Positions 48,201 through 58,925 of a DNA stretch of 64,000 nucleotides are shown here, piece after piece. How positions within the stretch are numbered: the stretch's first letter is position 1; each line of letters starts with the position of its first letter. Position numbers and translations under genes: made by a program. The notes below the pieces were generated by a model. It did not search any database. It saw only the letters and a list, made by a program, of their open reading frames with translations, and was not told the DNA's origin. This DNA comes from Casuarina equisetifolia (Eukaryota; Streptophyta; Magnoliopsida; Fagales; Casuarinaceae), in contig CM052354.1 of NCBI GenBank assembly GCA_028551475.1, positions 12,483,172 to 12,547,171 of the forward strand, given 5' to 3'.

Positions 48201-49689
48201 GCTTGGAATTATTGTAGGGCGCCACACCACCCCTCTTTTTTGGGTATTTGCCTATTCTATGGAAAGTGTTAGCTCCAATGGAAAGGAATCAGGGTACAGT
48301 CTCCTTTAATATTAATAGTAATAATAAATAAATAAATAAATAGAACATTCACTGCCTCTTAATTTTTTGTCTAAGTAATGCTCAAATTCATGAAATCCAA
48401 TACAGACTCAATATTTTTCACCTTTAAGAGTTTTGAATGAGAAGTTAACACTTCGTAATTGTAGAATAGGCCAATTGTTGGGATATTAAAAATATTCAAA
48501 CACGCGTTAAACTGTGGGCTAATTCTTTTTTCGTTTAATTTCAGTTTAGTTGTTAATGTTCATAATAACAGGCAAAATGGGCATTCCAACACAAAAGAAT
48601 GTAGCAATCTAGAAAATAACTTTGTACAAAGTATCAAAAGGTCATCAGTACCAAATCAAAAAAGGTGTTTGGCAACTCAAAAAAAAGTTTAATTGCATTT
48701 CTGTTTTTAGAAAAAAAAAAAGCCTCAAATTCAAACATGTACGGAACTTGTTATATGAAAATTTAAAATGATCATGTAGAAAAATTTGAAAAAAAAAATT
48801 GAAGATGGACAACCAAATTAATATTTAAATAAGGATGAGAATGCACCATTTAGAGGGTTTCTACTTCCTTTTAGAGTTTTCAATTATTCTTTTTTAGGAA
48901 ATTCAAGAAATATTTAATTGTTAAAGTCTAATATAGTGACGTAAATGAAGAATTAACAAGTAAACAAAATATCTTATTCTACTAAAGATAACAATACCTC
49001 GACCACATATGGATGGTTGGCCAGAATTAAGAAAGAAAAAGATGATTGCTAAAGTTTGGAGTAGGTGATGAACAAACCAAAGGCACAAGGACTATAAAGT
49101 AGGATCAAAAGTGAGTATTGCTATTAGTTATATAGTATTAGGATATGGGTAGTACATAATATATATATATTAAAACACACACACATGAGGAGAGGAAGGG
49201 GGTTTCTTGATTTTTTGCCATTAAGCCAAAGGGACCATTGGTTACTACATAATATCATTTGTTAAATCCTTTTTTATTTTATTTATTCTTTTAAGTCTAA
49301 AAGAAGATTATTTTCTTTTAAAGCCTTATTGCATCTATAACTCTTTTTGATGTATGATAATGCAATGCAAAGAACATCAAATTGTTGTACCATGTAATTT
49401 GTAACATCAAATTAAAGAACATCATACACCAAATGAACAAGTATGGATGGTGAACATGAGTAATTAAAGTTGATGGTTTATAACTATGAGATTTAGGATT
49501 TGACACTATATTCTAATATTAAAAAAATAAAAGAAAAAGAAAAAAGAAAAAAACAAGTGGACAATTGAGGACAAGGACAACTGACCTTAAGTGTAAAAAC
49601 GTTTTGGTAAGTTCAATTAATAATGGTTGAAAGGATTGTGTTGGTGGAATTCATGTCAAGGAACAGCAAGTGGGAAAATTTTGTTGCCC
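48201..49689. other. AT-rich spacer without a recognised gene
   Basis: 48900-48997 matches 24510-24610 (see there). Nothing coding seen. Confidence 0.45.
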
Positions 49690-50770
49690 GAATGAAATTT
49701 AATGCTATAATTCCAAATAGAGCTTGATTAGAACATTTTTTTTTATCTAGATATGTGATATTATTAGGTTTGCTACATGCAATAATTGAAATTAACATAA
49801 ATATATTTCTTTGCATACAAAATTAATTTATTCTCAAAGCAACATTTTAGATCTCCTCTTTATATTGGCTATGAGTCAAATTCTTACTTTTAAAAATGTT
49901 CCTAAAAGGTTAGACCCAAATTCATGAGGTAGTGGAAAAGATGAACTATTTTTTTTTGGGAGTTTATATAAATGTTTTACATGATATTGTATTAATTTCA
50001 GTCAATCTAGTTTTTTAAGTTGAGTCTAACTACATACTAAATGAATCCTATCTTTTAGATTGAAATATAAACCTAGGAATACATATAAATATAATTATAT
50101 ATATTTTTCGTTAGTTTTTACTGTCATGCATCTCGTTATTACTGTTATTTTTACCATCACTTACTTTTAAAAAATTTTGATTAGAAATATTAATTTTATT
50201 TTAAAATGTTATTTTGATAAATTTATGAAATATAATATTAGAAAGAATTTTTTTAACATAATTTGAAATTATAGGATTTTTACATTGTGCAGTAATTATT
50301 CCTTTCCCATAAAGCATATTAGAAATGTTAAAACCCAAAGCCAAGCACATAAACATAAATTTTCTAGGCCCTCCTTGAACAAAGAACTTTGGATTAAGAA
50401 AAGGTGAGAGGCAAGAAATAGCTAAAGAAAGAATACACATTTCTGTTGAATTCAAAAAAGAAGGCATGTTTCCGTTGGTCATAAGATGATCTTTACAAAT
50501 GCAAGTCGATGTGTTGTCCCCCAGTTTTGATCCTTAGAAATTTGTAACCATATGCCCACTTCTTCCCACGCCAAACAATCATAACTCCCTCTTATTGACA
50601 ATTCACATGCTCACCTGGCTTCTCATAATTACTTCACAAACGAACTTTTAACTCTTATTAACTCAAAATCAAAAGAATGATAGGAACAGCGCTCATTAGC
50701 GTCACCGGTGGAGTCATCAACACCCTGACTGATCATTAGTATAGTTTGACACAGTTTAAAAGTTTAGAGG
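49690..50770 (+). repeat. Micro-ORF module, copy 3
   Basis: Same upstream series as copies 1 and 2, one unit only, with the 20-codon micro-ORF at 50677-50739. The homology stops about 30 bases after it. Confidence 0.72.
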
Positions 50771-50838
50771 AAAACCATTTCTATCATTTATTGCAAATGA
50801 TTTTACAAGTTGAATTGGTTCCAGCTACCTAAACACCA

Positions 50839-51093
50839 TTGCCCCCGACGGTTCCATTTTCTATAGAACGTTCCTTCGTCGGAATGTTCCTGAATACTTT
50901 ACAGGGTCAAGCTTCTCCTGCCACGTCCGCCCCTCTAGTTGACTTGTTGCTGGCCGCATCCTCTATGGAACAACAAATCATCCAAACGTGCGAGAAAGCA
51001 ATTTCTTCGGAGAAACTTATTTGCCACCGGCCCATTCAAGATGAGCCCCCAACTAGGAAAATGGGTTCCACAAGTATCAAAGAACAGTGGTAA
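50839..51093 (+). CDS. Small hypothetical frame, 84 codons
   Basis: Follows module copy 3 by about 100 bases. Composition is more coding-like than its surroundings (several SSMEQQIIQTCEKAISSEK-type residues, helical). No family recognised, no splice evidence; it might be an exon of an unknown gene or chance. Confidence 0.25.
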   Translation: MPPTVPFSIERSFVGMFLNTLQGQASPATSAPLVDLLLAASSMEQQIIQTCEKAISSEKLICHRPIQDEPPTRKMGSTSIKEQW

Positions 51094-51888
51094 CTAAAGC
51101 CTTTTCCTAACTATAATGAGAGTGCTTACTGTTAAGTGATAACAACATAACATAGGACTGTTTATTTTATTTCATGTACCTTTATGTTTCAAAAAGTTGA
51201 AAACAGTTGTGAGTAAGGACTTTTTTTCTGACATATATATAAAATTTAAACATAGTTGTTGGCTGAACAACACTCTGCTAAACTCTTAATGCGTAGCAAG
51301 CACACAAAATTTATCAAAGAGACTATACTATTTCGTAATTGGATCACAAGACGTATGCAATCTAAACTTCACGATCACTTGTGTAAGGGGGATGATCTCT
51401 TCCTAAAATTTGGAACATAGCCGACGAAAAAAAAAAACCATCCATGCAAGCCGGTTTTTCACATACAGGAGGTCCATATTTCAAACACCATTTCAGATTT
51501 GCTACACCTTAATCACACAAGTTGGCTCTAGGAATACCGGGAAAAAAAAGATATCAAAGCATGGTTTTAAACACAAAATACATAACCCACATAAATATTA
51601 GAAACCGAAAGTTTGCTTTCCAGGCGTCAATGAAGAGGCCCATTCCAACCACGATGTTCTGATCTTGCTTATAGTTTACATGACACGATGTCCTTATCAG
51701 GCAACGAAAACATGCAACTAGCTTGAACAACTTGCACAAAAAATCAGCTGTACTGCTGCAACTTGCGTGGTAGATTTGGTAAGAAAATCCAAACCACAAA
51801 GAACTTGAGGCTCTTCAATCTTCCAAATATTCGGCTTGGTGTGAGGAACTTGCAGATTCGTGTTCCGAACTCGTATCTGCGTACATTC

Positions 51889-52052
51889 TCAGGGTTGCAA
51901 GTGCACAAACTGAATCTGAGCATTCATTACCTCCAATGTTGCAGTTATCTCTCCAAATTCGGAATTGACTTCTTCATCACCCGCAACATATTGTGGAACG
52001 TTTCCATCTATGTTGAACCATGATAGTGCCGCTGCCTCCTCATAATTTGTTT
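51889..52052 (-). other. Possible terminal exon of an unknown gene
   Basis: On the minus strand a frame starts after an acceptor-like TAG and reads NYEEAAALSWFNIDGNVPQY, continues with an acidic run (DEEVNSEFGE) and ends QFVHLQP and a stop near 51889. The sequence behind it, down to about 51560, looks like a 3' untranslated region. The upstream exons are not visible. Confidence 0.35.
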
Positions 52053-52609
52053 TCTACGAGTTAGTCCTGTGAGCAATGTACCGATTCTCCAAAGGATGTG
52101 CCTAGATGCACTGTCTTGCCTATACGTTAAATGTTAACATCACATCCTAGTTGCAAATGCTTTTAGGCTATGAGCCAAGTACAGCCCCAAAAAATAAATT
52201 CACCAGATACCTTACCATTTCTTTCAACTTGTATTCAGAATAGACCGCTCAATAACATCTTTTTATTTATTTTATTTATTTATTTATTTTATTTTTATGT
52301 ACTCAACAACAAACATCTCCCATGTGTAGTACATAAAAATCAATTTTTGGTTTAAGACACTACAAAGCCCAGGGTTTCCTGACAATAGCCCTGCAGCCCC
52401 AAGTTTCCTGATGCCTTAAATGGCTACCGTAAGATTGAATACACTACATTTATCTGTAATTGCAACTTGCTTTAAATGTAAGAATTGCACCTAGTTTTAT
52501 TGCACAATGGAGGGTGTAGATTTAACATTTATCAGCAATGCCCAAAATGCCCCCGAGCTAATTAAAAATCTCAAATCAAATTTTCATTGAATGACACCAT
52601 AACTTTTGA

Positions 52610-52980
52610 TCATTTACTCTTTACTTGACAGGAGATGACTTTTATGGCTATTACCTTCTTTCTCGTTTATGAGCAATCTTCACTGTTTCACTAGACTATT
52701 CAAGAAAACAACAACAACAGCACCAGGTCCATTTGATAGAAAGGAAAACATGCCAAGTTTTTGTACCAAATGCTCTCAAATGTTTACCTAATATCTCATT
52801 AAGTTACAAACATAAGATAATATAGCTTTTTAAATTTTTGTTATTGCAACTAATAAAATCATTTTGCTTTACAATAAAAAAAATGATAATAGTGCTTCAC
52901 CACTGCCACTCCACCATCCCACTCATTGCGGTTTTACCTCTTTATTTATTTCTGTAGCTAGTTTGTTGCCGTATTTTGTT
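52610..52980. repeat. T2 cluster flank repeat, copy 1
   Basis: Direct match to 54955-55335 (ATGACTTTTATGGCT, CACTAGACTATTCAA/TACTAGACTATTCAA, GGTCCATTGAT-like, TTTGTACCAAAT, TTTACCTCTTT). The two copies bracket RNase copy A, as if that copy arose by tandem duplication. An inverted third copy is at 59575-59950. Confidence 0.75.
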
Positions 52981-53344
52981 TCTGATTGAAATCTTGTTTA
53001 GAACTCGTTTTTCTCAATGCATATATGGGTATGTCTTCATTTTTCTTGCTTTTTATTTTTCAATTGCCGTGAATTATACTTTAGTCCCCGTGTAGGACGG
53101 AGCCCTTGATAAAAAATGTGGTGGCTGTCAAAGTCATGTGTAGGACTGGATCTCGTGGTCAAGTAACCCAGGTGACCGCAAGTTTCTTAACAAACAACTT
53201 ACATCAAACAACTGGAGTTAAAAGAAAAAAAAAACCATACATTAAGCAATAAACAACAGTCTTTAAAAACCCAAGCATTAAACAAACTATATTAAAATCT
53301 GAATTAAGAAACCACACATTAAACAACATAAAACTAGTAACTGT

Positions 53345-54176
53345 CTATGGATACAAAATTCTTCCATTGCCGCAGAATGAAGGAAAAATCATGGCACAAT
53401 TTTGAAATCCAAGCCCAGTTTTATCAACACAAAACCTAACTTCTAACAATTGCGTCTGCCCAACTGCACTCGTGTTGCATTCGATATTTGCCGCCAGTGC
53501 ATTTTGGTAATCTGCTAATGAATAACTTGACCCTCGAAATATATCTGTCACAAAAGTTGAAGACAAACAAAAAAAAATATACATGTAAATATTAGTTAAA
53601 TACTAATAAAAAATTTTCAAAAGAAAAAAAAATCTCAAAGTAATTAAAATACGAACCTCGTGACTGAAGAAGCTGATCCACATGTGCAGGAAGAGCATCT
53701 ACCAGGTCTATAGCCTTCTTAAAATAGTCGACTTGCGAGAAACCGGAGCAGCTTCCATGCCAATCCCACTGATGCTCCCACAATTCTCCATGTAAAGCAT
53801 ACTCTTCTTGGCCAATACTCATCTAGTTTACCACGGAGGTCGATGTCAAACTATATAACAAATAAAAAATCAATCATTAGATAGTATAACTCAAACACTA
53901 ATAAGAATATAATCACATTTCAACAACATTTAATAATTTCATACCAAAGTACTATTGAAAGAAGGAGGTCCACTACAAATAACTGGAACGGCAGGATTCA
54001 GCTCTGGCCGTAGGCTATCAATTATGAAGTATTGAGGATTATCTGGAATACATAGCTGATATGGAGCGCTGCAAAATGATCAAGGCCATTCGAGAGATAA
54101 ATACAAGTAGTCATAATTGACTTGTGAAGATGAGACTGTGAAAAAAAAACACTAAGCAAAACAACCGGAAACTCAT
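53345..54176 (-). pseudogene. RNase T2 (S-RNase-like) pseudogene, copy A
   Basis: Three exons on the minus strand: 54176-53945, 53851-53657 and 53544-53345, with GT-AG introns of 93 and 112 bp. Exon 1 starts MSFRLFCLVFFF, a signal peptide, then the NYDYLYLSLEWP motif of T2/S-type RNases. Lesions: an extra T in the signal-peptide T run shifts the frame; a TGA follows EWP; the first catalytic motif, normally FTIHGLWP, is now FIIDSLR, so the catalytic histidine is gone; the start of exon 2 is rearranged with a frame change; the second motif survives as WDWHGSCSG instead of W-x-K-HGSC. Exon 3 keeps IECNTSAVGQTQLLEVRFCV but its stop comes three residues early. Parent protein: a secreted endoribonuclease of about 218 residues. 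Confidence 0.9.
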
Positions 54177-54287
54177 GCTCAAAACACTCAGATGTTTCAA
54201 AATGAAAGAGGAAAAGCAAAAGAGAGAAGGAGAAGGAGAAGGAGAAGGAAAAGGAAAATGAGATGATCTCTAAGTCTTCTTACATGC

Positions 54288-54297
54288 ACTTATATAC
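54288..54297 (-). promoter_or_regulatory. TATA box of RNase copy A
   Basis: On the minus strand GTATATAAGT, about 115 bases before the ATG. The same box lies before copies B and C (AGTATATAAG or GGTATATAAG), with a purine/pyrimidine-rich leader between. Confidence 0.65.
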
Positions 54298-54954
54298 TAA
54301 AACTTCCACCTTAATTAGTTAATCTTCTTCAATGAAAATGGTATGGTTTACATTGTAGTTAAACATGTTAATGAAAAGAAGGAAAAAAAAAAAAAAACCA
54401 ACCCATAGCTTTGTTTAGTTACAAGCACATGCAACAATAGGGTATGATAGATGAAAAATCTTAAAAAGGTAAAAAGATCAAAAGTCATGGTATCATTTAA
54501 TGAGGATTTAATTTGGGATTTTGAATTGGCTTGGGAGGTAGGTAAAGAAGAGTAAAGGCATGCTGGATAGTTTTGGTGATCAAGAGGCTTAATGAAGATT
54601 GATGAGAAATCTTAAAAAAGTAGAAGGATCAAAAGTCGTAATGTCATTTAATGAGGATTTAATTCGGGATTTTGAATTGATCTTGGAAAGCTTTTTAAGT
54701 GTTTGTCATTGCAAATAAATATTAAATCTATACAGTCCATTAGCACTGCCTTGTTATCTCTGAACTTCTTTAGTAGAAATGGTTTCTGGTTTTTTCGCGG
54801 TAAGCTGTAGTGAAATCCACAAGGAACCTTCCGACCTAGTTTCCTTGAATTATAGGGCAAGCAATTCCTTTTCCTTGTCTTTTCTTTGTCGCCGACTTGG
54901 TTGGTGCAAGCATTTGGTGGACGGATTCTTTTTCGGCATCTACTTTTTAAGTGA

Positions 54955-55335
54955 TAGAAATGACTTTTATGGCTGCATCTCTCGTTTGTTTCTCTTCATT
55001 AATCAAGAAAAGCAATTATGGCAACTACTCTACCACTCTCTTTAATGTTTACTAGACTATTCAAAATAATTACAACACTAGGAGAAGACTTGGTCCATTG
55101 ATGGATCGTAAAATATGTCTAGGGCTTTGTACCAAATAGGCCCAAAAAGTTCACCTTATGTTTTCATAAAGTTTACAAGCATAAATAATATAACTTTATA
55201 AATTTTTATTGTTACAATTAATATAAAATTAAATTGTGACACAATAAAATAAAATATGGACACAAAACTAAACTTCATCATTGTCACTCCATCATTCCAC
55301 TCACAGCTGCTTTACCTCTTTCTTTCTAAGTTGTT
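54955..55335. repeat. T2 cluster flank repeat, copy 2
   Basis: Second direct copy of 52610-52980, on the upstream side of RNase copy A. Around it, 55340-56060 is AT-rich arm sequence without genes. Confidence 0.75.
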
Positions 55336-56499
55336 GTTTTATTTATGTTAAGAATTTTTGTCTATTTGCACTAGCATTTTATATCGAGTTTATTGCGGCA
55401 TTGTGCTTCTTATTGAGTAGCTAAAAGGGATTCTAAGAGACAAATAATACTTAGGTTTGCACAACTTTGTATACAGAAATATCATTTTGTAATTAAATAA
55501 AAATCATTTATTTAATTCCTAAATTATCTTTTTGATATCCATGTTACCATTAATTATCAAATATATTTTTGTATGTGAAAAACCAAAAACACAACCGAGA
55601 CACAAAGGTACAAGAAATATAAGAAAATTAATTTTTAATTTAATCAATTTAATATTGAAATTCACAAAGATTTTAAACATAAAGAATATAAAAATTTAAA
55701 TTTGTCCCAAGACTCATTCAAAAACACTATCAACTTGGAAAATGGCTCTTCTAATTCACAAACCAATGACTAAAACCCAAGACTTCTTGCCCAATTGGAA
55801 CTCCAGTTAGGCATGCATCTTAAAAAAGATAGGTCCAGGAGGGTTTTCAACATTTGTATGTTGAAGGTTGGGCCTACCATACCATTGATCTTTCCCCTCA
55901 TGGATTTGCACAAAGTCTCCAAAATAAAAAAGTAAATATTTTTTTTCCTATTCTCTTATTTACATAAACAAGTGAAGTGAAGGAGACTTACAAGTATTAG
56001 AAAAGCCAAAAATTATAAATTATCAAGTGAAGGAGAAGGCAAAAACAGCTTGAATTATAAATTCATTTATAATTTCATCAATTTAATACCTAATTTTTTA
56101 AATATTTTAAATAAAAAAAATATAAAAATTTATAGTAATTTTGATATTCTTGAAAGGGTTATAAAAATCCTATTTATTACTTGATATCAAGTTAATAAAA
56201 AATAAAATTATAAATAATTTAAATTGATCAAAAAATATGTAACTTGATAGTAGTCTACTTAACACGAGAGTTAAAAAGTTATAATTTTGATTTTGAATTT
56301 GTTTATACTATTTATCTATTTAATAAAAAATATTTGACAGTAATTTAATTTTTGTATATTTAATAATTTGATAAAATTTAGTGGTTGAAATCGAGATTTA
56401 CACAAATCTAATTTTTAAAGATTACTTTAGACTTTTAAGGAAGGTTTAAAAAATTAATTAAAAAAAAAAAAAGAAGAGAAAGAAGAGAGAGAAGAGACC

Positions 56500-57080
56500 A
56501 AACATTTATAACTTAATACTCCCTGCCGATCCTGTTACCCGCCGACACACGCTCGGTCTCCCCGCTTTCCTCACAAATTCCTACCCACCCGCACCGCATT
56601 CAGATCTGCGTCAGTGGTAGGAGGGACGTTTATTATCTCTAGCGAAATCACTCTCTATCTTCTTGCAGCTTTTCGTTCTCACTCTCCAATCACAGATTCA
56701 GGTTCTCCCTTCTCCACCTTGCGTCTTTGAATTCGTTGAACTTTCCTATCGTGGAATTAGGGTTTAGCCTATGCGCTCAGAAATCAAATCACATCCTCCG
56801 TCATTATTCTTTTACTTCTTTATGTAACAACTACAATCAAACCAAAAGGGTCTAGGTTTTGGGTTTAATTGCGTTCTTTGTGTGACAACAACAATCAAAC
56901 CAAAATGCACACACTTTTGGCTCCTTCTAGTTACTTCATTACTCATAATTCATCGAAAGAACAAAGCCAAAAGGTTGTGGATTTTGGTTCAATTGCGCCT
57001 TATATGTTTCTGGTCATCTCCTACAAATTCTGAACCGGTTATAATTGGTTTAGTTGCAGATGTATTGCCTAAAAAGCCCC
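56500..57080 (+). other. Captured 5' end of an unknown gene
   Basis: Breaks sharply from AT-rich sequence into a C-rich leader (ACCCACCCGCACCGCATTCA), then CAG|GTTCTCCC as a possible donor, intron-like sequence with TTAGGGTTTAG, and TTTAGTTGCAG as a possible acceptor at about 57059. The putative exon after it (ATGTATTGCC) breaks within about 20 bases where the RNase-type upstream repeat begins. It looks like a promoter, leader and first intron of a housekeeping-type gene joined to the RNase unit. Confidence 0.4.
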
Positions 57081-57180
57081 CCCGAGTCAACTTAAAATCT
57101 CGAATCAAATACTCATTAAATGACACCACAACTTTTGATTCTTTTACATTTTTAAAATTTCTCATTAATCCTTATTAAGC

Positions 57181-57640
57181 CTTTTGATCACCAAAACTAT
57201 CCATCATGCCTTTACTCTTCTTTACCTACCTCACAGTCAATTCAAAATCCCAAATCAAATGCTCATGACTTTTGATCTTTTTATCTTTTGAATAAAATTA
57301 ATTGATTGAGGTGAAAGTGTTGATATATAAGTGTATGTAAAAAAGCTTAGAAATCATCTTCTTCTCCTTCTCCTCCCTTTTGATCCTTTTATCTTTTTAA
57401 AATTTCTCATTAACCCTCATTAAGCCTTTTGATCACCAAAACTATCCATCATGCCTTCACTCTTCTTTACCTACCTCCTAAGCCAATTCAAAATTCTAAA
57501 TCAAATCCTTATAACTTTTGATTTTTTTACCTTTTGAAGAAGATTAATTAATTGAGGTGAAAGTGTTGGTATATAAGTGCATGTAAAAAGACTTAGAGAT
57601 CATCTTCTTCTTCTTCTCCTTCTTCTTCTCTCTCTTACTT
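57181..57640 (+). promoter_or_regulatory. Tandemly duplicated promoter of RNase copy B
   Basis: Two direct units of about 245 bp (from 57181 and from 57426), each running from CTTTTGATCACCAAAACTAT through GATTGAGGTGAAAGTGTTG/AATTGAGGTGAAAGTGTTGG to a TATA box (about 57323-57330 and 57569-57577) and a leader of TCT repeats. Copies A and C each have one unit. Confidence 0.8.
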
Positions 57641-57704
57641 TTCCTCTTTCATTGTGAAACATTTTGAGTGTTTTGAGTATGGTTTCCAGTTGTTTTGAAT
57701 AGTA

Positions 57705-57912
57705 TTTTTTTTCACAGTCTATGTGCACAAGTCAATTATGACTACTAGCATTTAGCTCTGCGATGGCCTAAATCATTTTGCAGTGCTGCAAATCAGCCAT
57801 GTATTCCGCTTGCTTCTGATTACTTCACAATTCACGGCCTATGGCTACAGTTGAACCCTGCCGTTCCAGTCATAATTGACTTGTGCAAATGTGACTGTGA
57901 AAAAAAAAAAAA
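57705..57912. repeat. Inverted repeat 1 within RNase copy B
   Basis: 57705-57743 (end of the signal peptide and NYDY region: TTCACAGTCTATGTGCACAA, then GTCAATTATGACT) is inverted at 57868-57912 (AGTCATAATTGACTTGTGC, then GACTGTGAAAA). About 125 bases of loop hold catalytic motif I. The inserted arm replaces part of the usual sequence after the PAVPV motif. Confidence 0.88.
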
Positions 57913-58174
57913 CTTGTGCACATCATTTTGTACTGGACATCCTTCTTTTAATAGTACTTTGGTATGAAATTATTAACTGATGTTGAAATGTGATTATATT
58001 CTGATTAGTATTTGAGTTATACTGGCTAATGATTGATTTTTTATTTGTTATATTTTTGGACATCAACCTCCGTGCTACCCTAGATGAGTTTTGGCCTAAT
58101 CTAAAACTCCCTTCTTCAAATGAAGATTTTTGGGCCTATGAGTGGGATAAGCATGGAAGCTGCTCCGCGCCAGT

Positions 58175-58287
58175 TTCTCGCAAGTCGACTATTTTCAGAA
58201 GGCCGTAGACCTGGTAGAAACTCTTCCTGCATATGTGGAGGAACTTTTTGAGTCTACGGCCCTCTGAAAATAGTCGACTTGCGAGAC
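58175..58287. repeat. Inverted repeat 2 within RNase copy B
   Basis: 58175-58210 and 58252-58287 are inverted copies over 36 bases with about two mismatches (TCTCGCAAGTCGACTATTTT and its complement AAAATAGTCGACTTGCGAGA), loop 41 bases. The left arm is the normal exon-2 sequence SQVDYFQKA; the right arm is an inverted extra copy at the exon's end. Confidence 0.92.
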
Positions 58288-58608
58288 TTTTAGAATTTTT
58301 TTTTTCTTTTGAAAAATTTTTATTGGTATTTAACTAATATTTACATGTATATATTTTTCTGTTTGTCTTCAACTTTTGTGACAGATATATTTCCAGGGTC
58401 AAGTTATTCAGTAGCATATTACCAGAATGCCCTCGCTTCTTCGAACTTTGTGGCAAATATCGAATGCAACATGAATGCAGTTGGGCAGACACAATTGTTA
58501 GAAGTTAGGTTTTGTGTTGATAAAACTGGGCTTGGATTTCAAAATTGTGCCATAACTTTTCCTTCATTCTGTGGCAATGGAAGAATTTTGTATCCATATA
58601 GTTACTAG

Positions 58609-58925
58609 TTTTAATGCTTGGTTTCTTAATGCAGATTTTCATATAGTTTTTTTAATGCTTGGGATTTTAAAGACTGGTTGTTTATTGCTTAATGTATGGT
58701 TTTTTTATTTTAACTCTAGTCGTTTAATGTAAGTTGTTTTTTAAGAAACTTGCCCTCACCTGGGTTACTTGACCACGAGATCCAGTCCTACACATGACTT
58801 TGACAGCCACCACATTTTTGATCTACACGGGCACTAAAATATAATCCAGGGCAATTGAAAAATAAAGCAAGAAAAATGAAAACATACCCATTTATGCATT
58901 GAGAAAAACGAGTTTTAAACAAGAT
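58609..58925 (+). other. 3' flank of RNase copy B
   Basis: Matches, in inverted orientation, the 3' flank of copy A (53344-52985) and directly the tail of the window after 63841: shared AAAGACTG.TTGTTTATTGCTT, CACGAGATC.AGTCCTACAC and TTGACAGCCACCACATTTTT. It ends where the right palindrome arm starts. Confidence 0.8.

Larger units (their letters stand above)
53132..56057. repeat. Left arm of the T2 RNase palindrome
   Basis: Inverted relative to 58926-61678 plus 63841-64000. Matching points: 56041-56050 with 58935-58944, 55481-55490 with 59399-59408, 54778-54787 with 60221-60230, start codons 54174-54176 with 60778-60780, exon borders 53851 with 61107 and 53544 with 61413. The sums of paired coordinates stay between about 114,890 and 115,010, so the arms are almost collinear. 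Confidence 0.92.
57679..58608 (+). pseudogene. RNase T2 (S-RNase-like) pseudogene, copy B
   Basis: Exon 1 57679-57961, exon 2 from about 58055, exon 3 58385-58608. The ATG at 57679 is followed by a frame error (one G lost), so the signal peptide is not readable in frame, and a TAG lies in the YDYL motif. The catalytic cores are the best kept of the three copies: DYFTIHGLWLQLN for motif I and DFWAYEWDKHGSCS for motif II. The first intron acceptor AG has been lost (TATATTTTTGG instead of TATAG|TTTGA). After CS a five-base insertion breaks exon 2. Two inserted segments are inverted copies of the gene's own sequence (see the inverted repeats). Exon 3 is fully open and ends NGRILYPYSY. It cannot give a normal enzyme, but its transcript would fold back on itself. 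Confidence 0.9.

Noticed and set aside
53345-53822. Two minus-strand frames read as separate small genes
   Set aside because: They are exons 2 and 3 of RNase copy A, separated by a GT-AG intron.
54648-55045. Frames at 54648-54860 (minus) and 54779-55045 (plus), with a counterpart at 60017-60238
   Set aside because: Flank of the RNase unit repeated in both arms; the frames are not conserved between arms and carry no motif.
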